From: an uncultured Bacteroidota bacterium
Lineage (GTDB): Bacteria > Bacteroidota > Bacteroidia > Bacteroidales > P3
Direction: 5' to 3'
NCBI GenBank assembly: GCA_902777005.1
Contig: CACYSB010000010.1
Span: 62,001 to 126,000 of the forward strand
Length of the DNA: 64,000 bases
In this document: in pieces, positions 8,573 to 17,366 of the stretch
How the letters are laid out: every line of letters begins with the position of its first letter
Numbering within the stretch: position 1 is the stretch's first letter
Translations under genes and position numbers: made by a program
Notes under the pieces: model-generated
Told to the model about the DNA's origin: nothing
The model's database searches: none
The model's input: the letters and a program-made list of their open reading frames with translations, nothing else

Positions 8573-9336
8573 GCAAACAGTTTGTTTATAGCGTTTTCAA
8601 TTCCCTCGTTGTCGACATCCGTTGTCACCATGTCGGCCGCCGCCTTGACTTCGTCGGCTGCGTTGCCCATGGCCACGCCGGTGCCTGCCCACTGCAGCAT
8701 CTCGATGTCGTTGCCGCCGTCGCCAAAGGCCAGCGTCTCCTCCTGGCTAATGCCGTAGTGGCGGCAAATGGCCTCCATGCCGGCGGCCTTGCTGTTGCCC
8801 TGTGCCACGATGTCGGTAAAGGCCGGATGCCAGCGCGGCAGACGGCAGTGCGCCAGTGTGGCGCCTACCTGCCCGTCGAGTTCGGGGGGCATGATGGCTA
8901 TGAGCTGGTAAGCCTCGTGGCCTCGCATGTCGTCGATGTCGACCACCGGAGGCATCTGGAACTCCAGCTGCTCGCGGATCTTCAGGCCTATGGTGTTGAC
9001 TTGTGCCACCATCATCGATGTGGCGGTGAAAACCATGGTGCAGAGTTGGTGCTCCTTGGCGAAGTCGAGCCAGCGTTCGCTGTCCTCATGCGGGATGGGG
9101 TTGCTGAGCAACACCTCGTTCTCCGCTGTGAAGACGAGGCCGCCGTTCATGGTGATGTATGCGTCGAAACTGACGGGCATCTCGGGTATGAGTATCATGG
9201 GGCGGCCGCTTGAGATGAAGGTGCGGACACCGTGGGCGTGCAGTGTGCTGAAGGCGCGGACGGTTCCCTCCGAGACGCGGTGCGTCTTGAAGCTGAGCAG
9301 TGTGCCGTCGATGTCGAAGAATGCCGCTTTTATCAT
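8569..9336 (-). CDS. HAD-superfamily hydrolase, Cof type
   Basis: 255 residues with the motif I nucleophile FFDIDGTLLSF (Asp8, Asp10), motif II ISSGRP, and motif III/IV AFGDGGNDIEMLQWAGTGVAMGNA near the C-terminus. These and the large C2-type cap identify a Cof/sugar-phosphatase type HAD phosphatase. Typical substrates are small phosphorylated sugars or cofactors; none can be assigned. It heads the operon with the small protein and the NSS transporter. A palindromic element lies between it and the upstream purine phosphorylase gene. Confidence 0.92.
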   Translation of the reverse strand: MIKAAFFDIDGTLLSFKTHRVSEGTVRAFSTLHAHGVRTFISSGRPMILIPEMPVSFDAYITMNGGLVFTAENEVLLSNPIPHEDSERWLDFAKEHQLCTMVFTATSMMVAQVNTIGLKIREQLEFQMPPVVDIDDMRGHEAYQLIAIMPPELDGQVGATLAHCRLPRWHPAFTDIVAQGNSKAAGMEAICRHYGISQEETLAFGDGGNDIEMLQWAGTGVAMGNAADEVKAAADMVTTDVDNEGIENAINKLFA

Positions 9337-9362
9337 GTCGTTTCGTTGTTGTTCTTTGCCGA

Positions 9363-9460
9363 GGCCGCTCCGTAGTCGCTCCGTATCCGGTCCGACTGTT
9401 CAACGGTTGTTCTACGGTTTTTTGTCGGAGAGGGGGCGGAGGGGAGACGGAGAGGGGTCG
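9363..9460. repeat. Palindromic intergenic element, copy 2 (short form)
   Basis: Contains CTCCGTA repeats, then TCCGACTGTTCAACGG, TTGTTCTACGG, a T-run, and GTCGGAG closing a short stem. Only one set of the 11-bp units is present, unlike the long forms near 0.65, 17.5, 54.8 and 63.1 kb. It fills the gap between the purine phosphorylase stop (9462) and the HAD gene start. Confidence 0.75.
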
Positions 9461-9461
9461 G

Positions 9462-10283
9462 TTATATTTCGTGTATCATTCGTTCTATCAGTGCCGTCAT
9501 GCGGTCGGCGGCTGCGTCGGCCTGGCGCACGACGTCATCTCCGTCGTTCACTGCTCCGCTCTTCAAGTCGTTGGCCTGGTTCGTTACTACACTGATGCCA
9601 AAAACTTCCATACCACTGTGTCTTGCCACAATAACCTCGGGAACGGTGCTCATGCCGCAGGCGTCGCCGCCGATGGCGCGGTAGAATCTGTATTCAGCCG
9701 GGGTTTCGTAAGTGGGGCCTGTACCGGCCACATAGACACCGTGCCTGAGGCTAATGCCCAGTACCGAGGCGTGGCGGTCGGCGGAGCAGCGCAAGCGCGG
9801 GCTGTAGACTTCGGTCATGTCGGGGAAACGCGGCCCGAATTTCTCGTTGTTAGGGCCTATCAGTGGGTTGGGCATGAGGTTGATATGGTCTGTGATGACC
9901 ATCAGGTCGCCGACTTTGTATTCCGGGTTTATGGCGCCTGCGGCGTTGCTGACGAAGAGGGTGCAGATGCCGAGGGTGGCGAAGACGCGGACGGGGAATG
10001 TCACTTCCTGCATGGTGTAGCCCTCGTAGTAGTGGAAGCGGCCCTGCATGGCGAGCATGGTTTTGCCGCCGAGGGTGCCTACTATGAGGTTGCCCTTGTG
10101 GCCTACGGCGGTGGAGGCTTTGAAGTTGGGGATTTCGGAGTAGGGGATGATGAGCGGGTCGGCAATCATGTCGCCGAGTTTGCCGAGTCCGCTGCCAAGC
10201 ACAACGGCGACACGTGGCATATCCTTACCGGCATCGGCGATGCGGCGGGCGATATATTCCGATGTTTCTGTATACTTATCCAT
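9462..10283 (-). CDS. Purine nucleoside phosphorylase, type I
   Basis: 273 residues. It has the phosphate-binding VVLGSGLGKLGD, the family motif VGHKGNLIVGTLGGK...QGRFHYYEGY, and the base-binding region YVAGTGPTYETPAE...GMSTVPEVI. The enzyme cleaves purine ribonucleosides with phosphate to free base and ribose-1-phosphate, for purine salvage in the cytoplasm. The trimeric PNP type (about 270 residues) fits. The start overlaps the end of the bifunctional nuclease gene by 8 bp, so it is the last gene of an rdgB-nuclease-PNP operon. Confidence 0.95.
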   Translation of the reverse strand: MDKYTETSEYIARRIADAGKDMPRVAVVLGSGLGKLGDMIADPLIIPYSEIPNFKASTAVGHKGNLIVGTLGGKTMLAMQGRFHYYEGYTMQEVTFPVRVFATLGICTLFVSNAAGAINPEYKVGDLMVITDHINLMPNPLIGPNNEKFGPRFPDMTEVYSPRLRCSADRHASVLGISLRHGVYVAGTGPTYETPAEYRFYRAIGGDACGMSTVPEVIVARHSGMEVFGISVVTNQANDLKSGAVNDGDDVVRQADAAADRMTALIERMIHEI

Positions 10284-10809
10284 TGCGTAGCTTTTCTATT
10301 CGTTCCTGTATCTCTGCCGCACGCTCGTAGTCTTCGTTCTCTTCGCACCGCAGAAGTTCCTGTTCGAGGCTTTCTATGGTCTGCACTTCGGGCACTTTCT
10401 GCACTGGGGTGGCGGCGGTGCCGCACTCTTCCAGCACACTTTCTGCCACGTACAGCGGTGCACCGCATAGCAACGCCAGCGTTACAGCGTCGGTGGTGCG
10501 GCTGTCTATGTCCTTGTTGTTGAAGCCGTCGGTAGTGTGCAGGGTGGCGTAGAAGATGCCGTCGGCCACACGGTCGATGCTGGCGCTGCTGAGGGAGATG
10601 CCGTAGCTGTCCATCATGTCGACCATCAGTTTGTGGGTCATAGGCCTGCCTGTGGGCACCATGCCTTTGGCTATCAGTATGCTGTGGGCTTCGTGCTCGC
10701 CAATCACTATAGGTATACGTCTGCCGCTCTCGGGCTCTTCGAGCATGAGGATGTAGCTGCCGGTGCGCGACATGCCACCTTCTATCGATATGGGGTATAC
10801 CTGTTTCAC
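10276..10809 (-). CDS. Bifunctional nuclease domain (DUF151) protein with UVR motif
   Basis: 177 residues. The first about 130 (GRRIPIVIGEHEAHSILIA, RPMTHKLMVDMMDSYGI, and similar) match the bifunctional nuclease/DUF151 fold found throughout Bacteroidota and actinobacteria. The last about 30 (LEQELLRCEENEDYERAAEIQERIEKL) form a UVR (UvrB/UvrC) helical motif for protein interaction. A nuclease activity has been reported for the plant namesake; the role in bacteria is unclear. Overlaps with both neighbours (4 bp upstream, 8 bp downstream) show operon organisation. Confidence 0.9.
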   Translation of the reverse strand: MKQVYPISIEGGMSRTGSYILMLEEPESGRRIPIVIGEHEAHSILIAKGMVPTGRPMTHKLMVDMMDSYGISLSSASIDRVADGIFYATLHTTDGFNNKDIDSRTTDAVTLALLCGAPLYVAESVLEECGTAATPVQKVPEVQTIESLEQELLRCEENEDYERAAEIQERIEKLRNG

Positions 10810-11381
10810 TTTAGATATTCTGCCAGTTTCTTTACTGCAAGGCCACGGTGACTTATGGTGTTCTTCACGTCCAAGGGCATTTCGGCGAAACTTACGGCAA
10901 AGCGGTCGGGCATGAAAACGGGGTCATAGCCGAAGCCTTCGCCGTTGCTGTGGCGCTCTGTGAGAATCTGTCCATCGACGCGGCCCTCGAAATACTTGGC
11001 CTCACCGCCCTCGATGAGACAGATGACGGTGCGGAAGTCAGCGCGGCGGTTGGCCTGGCCTTCAAGTGCTGCAAGCAGTTTATTGATGTTGTCGTCGAAG
11101 GAGCAGTGCTCGCCGGCATAGCGCGCGGAGTAGACACCTGGTGCGCCGCCGAGGGCGTCGACCTCGAGACCTGTGTCATCTGCGAAGCAGTCGGTATGGG
11201 TTCTGTCCCACACCCACTGAGCTTTCTGGAGAGCGTTGCCCTGCAGGGTGTCGGCGGTCTCTGGTATCTCGCCACTGAGTCCAGCTTCGGCGAGGGTGAC
11301 AATCTCCACTATGCCGTCGAGGGCGGCACGCACCTCCTCCACTTTGTGCTTGTTGTTGGTTGCGAATATCAGCTTTTTCAT
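10806..11381 (-). CDS. rdgB: Non-canonical purine NTP pyrophosphatase (RdgB/HAM1)
   Basis: 191 residues. It begins KLIFATNNKHKVEEV, the family's nucleotide-entry motif, and has FADDTGLEVDALGGAPGVYSARYAG (two parts) with the catalytic acidic residues and a C-terminal SHRGLAVKKL. It hydrolyses dITP, ITP and XTP to monophosphates, keeping deaminated purines out of DNA. Its pairing with purine phosphorylase in one operon gives a small purine-hygiene unit. The stop overlaps the next gene by ATGA. Confidence 0.96.
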   Translation of the reverse strand: MKKLIFATNNKHKVEEVRAALDGIVEIVTLAEAGLSGEIPETADTLQGNALQKAQWVWDRTHTDCFADDTGLEVDALGGAPGVYSARYAGEHCSFDDNINKLLAALEGQANRRADFRTVICLIEGGEAKYFEGRVDGQILTERHSNGEGFGYDPVFMPDRFAVSFAEMPLDVKNTISHRGLAVKKLAEYLK

Positions 11382-11387
11382 ATTTGT

Positions 11388-13322
11388 TCAGTCAAAGAAA
11401 TTCCACGTTATGCCGTAGAAGAGGCTGAAGCCCCGTCCGGGGTAATGGGGTAGGGAGAAGTACTTGCGTTCCTCCTCCCAGAGGGCGTTGAGGTGGCCTG
11501 CTTTCACGTAGAACTCGGCGCGTTTGAGCTGTAGGTTCAGGAATACGTCGCCCCACAGGTAACCGCCCACTTTTGCAGTGCGCTGGTGGTAGAAGAGTCC
11601 GGTGTAGGGGTCGTAGTTGGGGGAGAAGAATAGTGAGTGGTAGCGGATATCAACACCTATCTGAGCCCGTAGTACGCCTTTGATGAGCACTATGTCGGTG
11701 TAGATAGAGTTCTTGGTGGCCAGCCGTGGTACAGGCATTTGTGTGGTGTCGGTGCTGTGCTGGATAAGGTGCTGCATGTCGATGTGGAACCAGCCCCAAT
11801 GCAGATGGGTGGTGAGGCGGGCCTGGTAGAGCCAGAAGGGGGTAGTGCCTTCGACGGCCTTGAGAGTGGTGTCGAACCAGGTGTTGTGGTTGTAGTGCGT
11901 TGCCTGAACGGCGATGTCCACAACATCTTTGTAATGGAAACGAGTGCCGATGAAGGATGTGACTACGGCATCGAGGTTTTGGTTGTAATGCAGCAGTCGC
12001 AGGTCAGGTGTACGAGAAGTGCGTACAGCCTTGATTTCTGCTTCGGCGTTGCGGGCGCTATCGAAGGGATAGGCGAGTGTTGCGGCGAAGCGTGAATCAG
12101 GCATGCCTTGTGTGTTGAATGACTTTCTTGATTCGGCTTCCCCCACGATGCAGCCGCGACCTAATGCCACTTCAATGCGTGCGAAAGGATCAACCCAAGA
12201 ACGGAAGCCCAGGCTGTCGCCCTCGATGTCGGCAAAGATGTAGCGAGGCTGTATGCCCAAAGTGACTTTCACAGGGTTGCGCCAGCGGTGGTCAGGATAT
12301 ACGTCGTTGGTCCAGAAGAGACGCATGCTGTATTCTCGCCACATTGTGGAGTCTACTGCCACACGTTTTCGACGGTCGTACATCATCTCCATACCGATTG
12401 CACCGGCATTGAACATATGCGGCTGGCGTGCCTGTATGGTGTCGGTGACAACAATTGTGTCATAGGTAACTGTGCTGTCGGCGGCAATGCTCACAGCGAT
12501 GCTGTCGCGGTCGCGGTAGCTCTCGAACTGTGGTACAAGGCTGTAACTTACCGAGCCCATCAGCGTCAGCTCGTTGTGGCGAGTCTGCATGTTGTAGATA
12601 TTGACAGGCATACCGGCATAATTGGTGCTGTAGTTGCCTGTGAAGTAGCCGTCGTCCGTCAGCCCTCCGTTCTCGTCGTTGCGCATGGAGTTCCACACTA
12701 CTGCGGCTTTGGCCTGCAGGCGCGCGTCGCGCGAGAAATAATTGGTGGTGGCGTCAAGGAAATGGTCTTTGGCGTAGATTGAAGAGTTGTCGCCGTCGGG
12801 GCGCATCAGCGTGTAGTCGAACGACACATTCCAGCCCGGCATGATGTTCTGCGTGTGTGCGGCGCGGATTACATAGTCTTTTTTGAGCGAGGTGTTGTAA
12901 GAGAGCATCGAGTAAGGCGTGCGAGTTTGGTAGAAGCGCACGTTGTGCAAGCGTTTTGCATAACCGGAGAAGCGGTCGGTGATGAGCCATAGACCGAGGG
13001 GTTCGGTGGCATCGCTGAAGAGCGCCAGGTGGGGATGTCCCATAACGCCTAAACTGAGGTAATAGTTGCCGTTTAGCGCATCCAGCGGGTCGGTGAACTG
13101 TATGCCTGTGGCCGACAGTTGCGGCAGATGCATCTCGAATATCTTCGTCTGCGCCGGTGTGTAGAAGAAGTAGCGCACTTTGCTCTGTTTCACGCTGTCG
13201 GGCTCCTCTTTGTGGTACTCCAGGCCGCGCACCGGATTGCTGTCGGTGTGTGACGTATCGGCTTGAGCCCATATGGTATGAGCTATGGCCAATGCAAGTA
13301 TTATGAGCAGTAGGCGCTTCAA
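11388..13322 (-). CDS. Putative porin (Porin_10/DUF4289-like)
   Basis: About 644 residues from a TTG at 13322, four bases after the trxB stop, which gives a direct signal peptide (KRLLLIILALAIAHTIWAQ). The alternative ATG at 13376 overlaps trxB by 50 bp and adds 18 residues. The mature protein is rich in alternating aromatic beta-strands (YYLSLGVMGHPHLALFSD, FHIDMQHLIQ) and ends SLFYGITWNFFD with a terminal aromatic, as in Bacteroidota outer-membrane porins of the Porin_10 type. It would form a barrel in the outer membrane; what it passes is unknown. It appears to be transcribed after trxB. Confidence 0.8.
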   Translation of the reverse strand: MKRLLLIILALAIAHTIWAQADTSHTDSNPVRGLEYHKEEPDSVKQSKVRYFFYTPAQTKIFEMHLPQLSATGIQFTDPLDALNGNYYLSLGVMGHPHLALFSDATEPLGLWLITDRFSGYAKRLHNVRFYQTRTPYSMLSYNTSLKKDYVIRAAHTQNIMPGWNVSFDYTLMRPDGDNSSIYAKDHFLDATTNYFSRDARLQAKAAVVWNSMRNDENGGLTDDGYFTGNYSTNYAGMPVNIYNMQTRHNELTLMGSVSYSLVPQFESYRDRDSIAVSIAADSTVTYDTIVVTDTIQARQPHMFNAGAIGMEMMYDRRKRVAVDSTMWREYSMRLFWTNDVYPDHRWRNPVKVTLGIQPRYIFADIEGDSLGFRSWVDPFARIEVALGRGCIVGEAESRKSFNTQGMPDSRFAATLAYPFDSARNAEAEIKAVRTSRTPDLRLLHYNQNLDAVVTSFIGTRFHYKDVVDIAVQATHYNHNTWFDTTLKAVEGTTPFWLYQARLTTHLHWGWFHIDMQHLIQHSTDTTQMPVPRLATKNSIYTDIVLIKGVLRAQIGVDIRYHSLFFSPNYDPYTGLFYHQRTAKVGGYLWGDVFLNLQLKRAEFYVKAGHLNALWEEERKYFSLPHYPGRGFSLFYGITWNFFD

Positions 13323-13326
13323 GTTA

Positions 13327-14256
13327 TCAGTTCTCCTGGAGGAAACGTTCCACGTCCATGGCTGCGCGGCATCCACCGGCGGCGGCCATCACGGCTTGGC
13401 GGTAGTTGGGATCGCACACGTCGCCTGCGGCGAAGACGCCCGCCACGCTGGTGGCCGAGGTGGGATGCTGTATCTCTATGTATCCCTGCTCGTTGAGCTT
13501 CAGTTGTCCGCGCAGGAAGTCGGTGGCGGGCTTGTGGCCGATTGCCACGAAGACGCCGGTGACCTCTTTTTGGCACTTCTCGCCGGTTTTGGTGTCGGTG
13601 AGTTCCACGCCGGTAACGCCGTCGAGCGGCGTGCCCAGTATCTCGCTCACGCGGCTGTTCCAGCACATCTCAATCTTGGGGTTGGTGAGCACGCGGTGCT
13701 GCATGGCCTTCGAGGCGCGCAGCTCGTCGCGGCGGTGCACCAGATACACTTTGGCGCAGAGGGTGCTGAGGTAGTTGGCCTCCTCGCAGGCGGTGTCGCC
13801 GCCGCCCACCACCGCCACGGTTTGCCCTTTGTAGAAGGGGCCGTCGCAGGTGGCGCAGGCCGACACGCCCTCGCCGTAGTATTTCTGTTCGCTCTCCAAG
13901 CCTATCCAGCGTGCTGTGGCGCCGGTGGCCACAATCACCGTCTCGGCCTCCACCTCTTTGCCGTGGTCGTCCTTGGCCACGAAGGGGCGCTTGCTGAGGT
14001 CTATGTCACGTATGTAGCCCGTGCGCACGTCGCAGCCGAAGCGCATGGCCTGTCGGCGCAGGTCGTCCATCATCTCGGTACCGCCGATGCCCTCGGGGTA
14101 GCCGGGGAAGTTCTCAATCTCGGTGGTGATGGTCAGCTGACCACCGGGCTGTTCGCCCTCAAAGAGTATGGGCTTCAGGTCGGCGCGGCCTGTGTATATG
14201 CCGGCGGTGTAGCCCGCCGGACCGGAACCAATTATCAAACAACGTGTCTTTTCCAT
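13327..14256 (-). CDS. trxB: Thioredoxin-disulfide reductase
   Basis: 309 residues. It has the FAD-binding IIGSGPAGYTAGIYTGRA (8-25), the redox-active CATC (Cys134, Cys137) in VSACATCDGPFYKG, the NADPH motif VVGGGDTACEEANYL, and the C-terminal GVFAAGDVCD flavin motif. It reduces thioredoxin with NADPH in the cytoplasm; a thioredoxin gene is at 46804-47112. The gene sits 1 bp after the flippase-like gene and 4 bp before the porin start. Confidence 0.97.
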   Translation of the reverse strand: MEKTRCLIIGSGPAGYTAGIYTGRADLKPILFEGEQPGGQLTITTEIENFPGYPEGIGGTEMMDDLRRQAMRFGCDVRTGYIRDIDLSKRPFVAKDDHGKEVEAETVIVATGATARWIGLESEQKYYGEGVSACATCDGPFYKGQTVAVVGGGDTACEEANYLSTLCAKVYLVHRRDELRASKAMQHRVLTNPKIEMCWNSRVSEILGTPLDGVTGVELTDTKTGEKCQKEVTGVFVAIGHKPATDFLRGQLKLNEQGYIEIQHPTSATSVAGVFAAGDVCDPNYRQAVMAAAGGCRAAMDVERFLQEN

Positions 14257-14257
14257 A

Positions 14258-15271
14258 TTATTGTCTTTTTTTCATTATGCTAAAATAAACCAGATATGCG
14301 GCGCCTACGGCGATGACCACGGCCTGCTGCGAGCCCCACAGGAGCCATCCGCAGGCGGTGCCAACCTCCATCGAGATGCCGTATATGTCCAATGCCAGCT
14401 GCACCAGCACGGGGTACACCCCTATGCCGCCCTGCGAGAAGGTCATTCCCACGCTGCCGAAGAGGTAGACCACAAAGGCCGCTCTCATGCCGAGCCATCC
14501 CGTCTCCGGGAATGCCTGGAAGATTATCAGCCCGCCGAGGATATAGAGCGTATAGATGGCTACACTGTAGGCCACAAACAGCGCCGTGTCGCGCCAGCCG
14601 AGGTGCAGTATGCTCTTCACACCGTCCACCATGCCGCGCACCATGTCGTCGATCTTCTTGAACATGGCTATGTGCAGCAGCTTCTTCCAGAAGAACTTGT
14701 AGAACAGCAACGCCAATACGGCCAGCACCACAAGCGCGCCGACAATCATGGCCATATTGGGCAGGTTGTCGAAGCGTGTCGAGAGGGTGTCGTAGAGCCA
14801 GTCCTTGGCCTTGCCGAACATGACCACCATGCCCAGCAGCACCACCAGCCCGAAAGCCAGCATGTCTATCAGTCGCTCCGTGACAACGGTGCCCAGCGAC
14901 TTCTCCATAGGTATGCTCTCGCTGGTGCGCAGTGTGGCGCAGCGCATCACCTCGCCTGCCCGTGGGAAGGCCAGGTTGCCCAGGTAGGCCACCATCACCG
15001 AGCCGAAGGTGTGGTTCAGCGTCGGCACATGCCCCATGGGCTTGAACAACAGGCGCCAGCGCAGTGCACGCACCAGATGGCTCAGCAGGCTGCAGGCCAT
15101 CGCCGCCGCCACCCACCAGTAGTTGGCTTCGGTGAACGACTCCCAGATGGCTGCCTTCTGGCTCGCGTCGAGCTTCAGCAGGAACCAGTAGATGAAGAAG
15201 AAGCCTATGCCGAGGAACACTATTAGCCTCAGCACACCGCCCATCGTCACCCCTTTGCGCTCCTCGCTCAT
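14258..15271 (-). CDS. Flippase-like integral membrane protein (UPF0104/LPG synthase TM family)
   Basis: 337 residues with about eight membrane helices. The family signature appears as [37 protein letters not shown] and, near the C-terminus, [16 protein letters not shown]. The family comprises the membrane half of lysylphosphatidylglycerol synthases and stand-alone proteins thought to move lipids or glycolipids. No soluble aminoacyl-transferase domain is present here. The start overlaps the panD stop by 4 bp, and trxB follows after 1 bp. Confidence 0.88.
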   Translation of the reverse strand: MSEERKGVTMGGVLRLIVFLGIGFFFIYWFLLKLDASQKAAIWESFTEANYWWVAAAMACSLLSHLVRALRWRLLFKPMGHVPTLNHTFGSVMVAYLGNLAFPRAGEVMRCATLRTSESIPMEKSLGTVVTERLIDMLAFGLVVLLGMVVMFGKAKDWLYDTLSTRFDNLPNMAMIVGALVVLAVLALLFYKFFWKKLLHIAMFKKIDDMVRGMVDGVKSILHLGWRDTALFVAYSVAIYTLYILGGLIIFQAFPETGWLGMRAAFVVYLFGSVGMTFSQGGIGVYPVLVQLALDIYGISMEVGTACGWLLWGSQQAVVIAVGAAYLVYFSIMKKRQ

Positions 15272-15609
15272 ACGTGGTTGTTTTTCGGGAATATCACTGT
15301 CGGGTGCCAGCTGGCAGCCTCCTCGGGTGTCATCTGTGCGTAGGCGGCAATGATAATCAAGTCGCCCACGCCTGCCTTGTGGGCCGCAGCACCGTTGATG
15401 CCAATCACGCCCGTGCCGCGCTCGCCGCGGATGGCGTAGGTCGCAAAGCGCTCGCCGTTAGTGATGTTGTATATTTCCACCTTCTGGTTCTCAATGATGC
15501 CTGAGGCCTCAAGCAACTCCTCGTCGATGGTGATGGAGCCTATGTAGTCTAGGTCGGCTTCCGTCACCGTCACGCGGTGGATCTTCGATTTCAGTATTTC
15601 TATAAACAT
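15268..15609 (-). CDS. panD: Aspartate 1-decarboxylase precursor
   Basis: 113 residues. The self-cleavage site is visible as YIGSITID with Gly24-Ser25; cleavage makes the pyruvoyl cofactor. The enzyme decarboxylates aspartate to beta-alanine for pantothenate and CoA. Conserved residues also include Lys9 in KSKIHR and [12 protein letters not shown]. The size fits (about 115-125). It overlaps the flippase-like gene by 4 bp; other pan genes are not in the window. Confidence 0.96.
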   Translation of the reverse strand: MFIEILKSKIHRVTVTEADLDYIGSITIDEELLEASGIIENQKVEIYNITNGERFATYAIRGERGTGVIGINGAAAHKAGVGDLIIIAAYAQMTPEEAASWHPTVIFPKNNHV

Positions 15610-15616
15610 CTTTCTT

Positions 15617-15702
15617 AGTTTTAAGTATTAAGCTGTAAGTTTTAAGTGACCGCTACGGCCTGTGCAAGTGCTTACAGCTTACAGCTCACAGCTTACAGTT
15701 CA
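15617..15702. repeat. Heptad-period inverted repeat
   Basis: The left half reads as 7-bp units (TTAGTTT, TAAGTAT, TAAGCTG, TAAGTTT). The right half reads CTTACAG, CTTACAG, CTCACAG, CTTACAG, so the two halves can pair. It lies downstream of the TM-protein gene and upstream of panD. A related inverted repeat is at 16209-16284 on the other side of the same gene. Confidence 0.8.
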
Positions 15703-16194
15703 GAACAGTATCCAATACAATAGCATGCACACCAGCAGCGCATACAGCATGATGCGGCCTGCCGGTATGGGTTTCATGTAGTCGGGGTCCGTCACATCGA
15801 AGCGCCGCTTTATCTTCACGCCGCGCTTCTTGAACTCCGCAATGTGCTCGCCTGTCCCAAGCTTCTCGCCCTCTATCTCTGCGGCCGAAAAGCGTGGTTG
15901 GTAGTTGAACTTGGGCATCTCGCGCTTGCGGAACATGTCCTTCCACGTCAGGCCCTTGTGCTTCTCCTTGCGGTCCAGTTCGCGCACGCGCCGCTGGAAA
16001 TAGGCCAGGTCCACGTCGTCGCTCTCTTGCTGAGACGTATCATGGTACGTCTCTACAGTCTCGGCTCGCAGTTCTTCCAGCGCCTTCTCGTCGGCATACT
16101 TCTGCTTCAGCGCCTCCCAGCGCTCCTTCTCGGGGTCGTAGAAGCGCGGCGTGTAGTGGAACTGGCGCGGCTTGGGTGTGTAGAACATCGGCAT
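15700..16194 (-). CDS. Uncharacterised protein with C-terminal membrane anchor
   Basis: 164 residues. The first about 140 are charged and soluble, with two similar aromatic motifs (PRQFHYTPRFYDPEKERWE near the start and PKFNYQPRFSAAEIEGEKL near 95-113). The last about 17 (IMLYALLVCMLLYWILF) are one membrane helix, a tail-anchor layout with no signal peptide. The paired motifs suggest an internal duplication. A mini-palindrome at 16032-16056 is read in frame as VETYHDTS. Both sides of the gene carry heptad inverted repeats. I do not recognise a named family. Confidence 0.75.
   Translation of the reverse strand: MPMFYTPKPRQFHYTPRFYDPEKERWEALKQKYADEKALEELRAETVETYHDTSQQESDDVDLAYFQRRVRELDRKEKHKGLTWKDMFRKREMPKFNYQPRFSAAEIEGEKLGTGEHIAEFKKRGVKIKRRFDVTDPDYMKPIPAGRIMLYALLVCMLLYWILF
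16032..16056. repeat. Mini-palindrome inside a coding region
   Basis: GAGACGTA-TCATGG-TACGTCTC followed by TAC. It is nearly identical to the intergenic site at 45836-45861. On the coding (minus) strand it encodes V-E-T-Y-H-D-T-S, the same frame as the copy at 3660-3687. Confidence 0.8.
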
Positions 16195-16208
16195 TGTCTC
16201 TGGTGTTA

Positions 16209-16284
16209 GTTTTTTAAGCTTTAAGTTTTAAGCTGTTAGTGTGGCGCCAGCCACTTAAAACTTACAGCTTACAGCTCTCAGCTT
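16209..16284. repeat. Heptad-period inverted repeat
   Basis: The left half is built of CTTTAAG, TTTTAAG and CTGTTAG-like units; the right half of CTTAAAA, CTTACAG, CTTACAG, CTCTCAG. The halves pair around a GC-rich loop (TGTGGCGCCAGCCACT). It overlaps the last few bases of the cyclo-ligase gene (stop at 16278). Confidence 0.75.
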
Positions 16285-16817
16285 TCTGTTATCACTCTGT
16301 TCATCTTCACATCGTGCGGCTCCACGGGTATGGTGTCCAGCATCTGGAAGTCGTAGGCCACGCCCACCTTCACGGCATTCGGCGTGCTCTTCAGCAGGCG
16401 GTCGTAGAAGCCGCGCCCGCGGCCCATACGGTTGTTCTGCTTGTCGAAAGCCACGCCCGGCACCACGATGAGCTCCACTGCGCCGAGGTCTTTCCACTCC
16501 TCGCCCGTCGGTTCACCGATGCCGAACTGCTCGCCGGCCACCATGCACTTTGGCCCTGTGTACTGGCGCAGCACCAGGTCGTCGCCGTCGACGCAGGGCA
16601 GCAGCAGGGTCTTCGCCCTGTACCACCGCTCCACGAAGGCGTGCGTCTGCACCTCGTCGGCCATCGACCAGTAGAGCAGCACCACACGGGCGCGCTGGAA
16701 CTCCGGCAGCTGCTCTACGCTGCGCATCACGGTCTCGCTCCTGCGAAGCTTCTCCTCCGCAGTCACCGCACGCTTCAGCTCGCGCATCCGCCGCCTTATT
16801 TCCGTCTTGTCCACCAT
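16278..16817 (-). CDS. 5-formyltetrahydrofolate cyclo-ligase
   Basis: 179 residues. It has the N-terminal IRRRMRELKR and the ATP/substrate motif near 140 (NRMGRGRGFYDRLL) preceded by ELIVVPGVAFD, the family signature. It converts 5-formyl-THF to 5,10-methenyl-THF with ATP, returning stored folate to one-carbon metabolism, which fits the nearby serine synthesis genes at least by pathway. The stop lies inside a heptad inverted repeat, so the last residues may derive from it. Confidence 0.93.
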   Translation of the reverse strand: MVDKTEIRRRMRELKRAVTAEEKLRRSETVMRSVEQLPEFQRARVVLLYWSMADEVQTHAFVERWYRAKTLLLPCVDGDDLVLRQYTGPKCMVAGEQFGIGEPTGEEWKDLGAVELIVVPGVAFDKQNNRMGRGRGFYDRLLKSTPNAVKVGVAYDFQMLDTIPVEPHDVKMNRVITES

Positions 16818-16828
16818 GTCTTGTCTCT

Positions 16829-16862
16829 AAGAACGTAACCCGGAACCAGTAATCCGTAACCT
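16829..16862. repeat. Short heptad array, GTAACCC type
   Basis: Degenerate 7-bp units (GTAACCC, GGAACCA, GTAATCC, GTAACCT) between the DUF3127 gene and the cyclo-ligase gene. Similar units occur at 37553-37587 and 52970-52998. Confidence 0.55.
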
Positions 16863-17300
16863 TTAGAAGGGCAGGTCGTCCTCACCGTTCTGCGGCATTG
16901 CCGGGGGCTGTGCGAAAGCCTGGGCAGGCTGGGCTGCTGCCGGAGCTGCCTGTGCGGGCTGCGCGGGAGCGGTGCCAGTGGCGGGGTTCCAGTTGTAGTT
17001 GCCGGTGGCGGCAGCGGGCATCTGGCCCGGCACGAAAGGCTGTACGCGCGAGCAGCGAAGGTCCGTGTACCACTTCTCGTTGAACTCGCGGCTCTCAGGG
17101 GTGAAGGTCACCTGCACCATCGTGCCCATCGGCACATTCTTAACCATAGCCACGCGCTCCTCGCCGAAAGCCGTGAAAGCCACCTTGCGCGGATAGTCCT
17201 CGCCGGTCTCAATAACAAAGCCGCCGCGCACCCACGGGCCGCGGGCCGATTCGCCCTGCACTTCGGGCAAAAGTTGGATTAACTTACCTGTGATTTCCAT
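16863..17300 (-). CDS. DUF3127 protein, SSB-like
   Basis: 145 residues. The first about 95 (MEITGKLIQLLPEVQGESARG, in part, then KVAFTAFGEERV and VQVTFTPESREFNEKWYTDLRC) match DUF3127, an OB-fold family of Bacteroidota. A Pro/Ala/Gln-rich linker follows, then the acidic tip GEDDLPF, like the C-terminal tip that SSB proteins use to recruit partners. A single-stranded DNA binding role is therefore likely but not shown. It has its own promoter and is divergent from dnaB, whose product also ends in an acidic PF tip. Confidence 0.85.
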   Translation of the reverse strand: MEITGKLIQLLPEVQGESARGPWVRGGFVIETGEDYPRKVAFTAFGEERVAMVKNVPMGTMVQVTFTPESREFNEKWYTDLRCSRVQPFVPGQMPAAATGNYNWNPATGTAPAQPAQAAPAAAQPAQAFAQPPAMPQNGEDDLPF

Positions 17301-17366
17301 TTTATTATATTATTTTAGTTAACAATCAATAAATTATCGCATGTGATGCCACGTGTTTCAAACATA

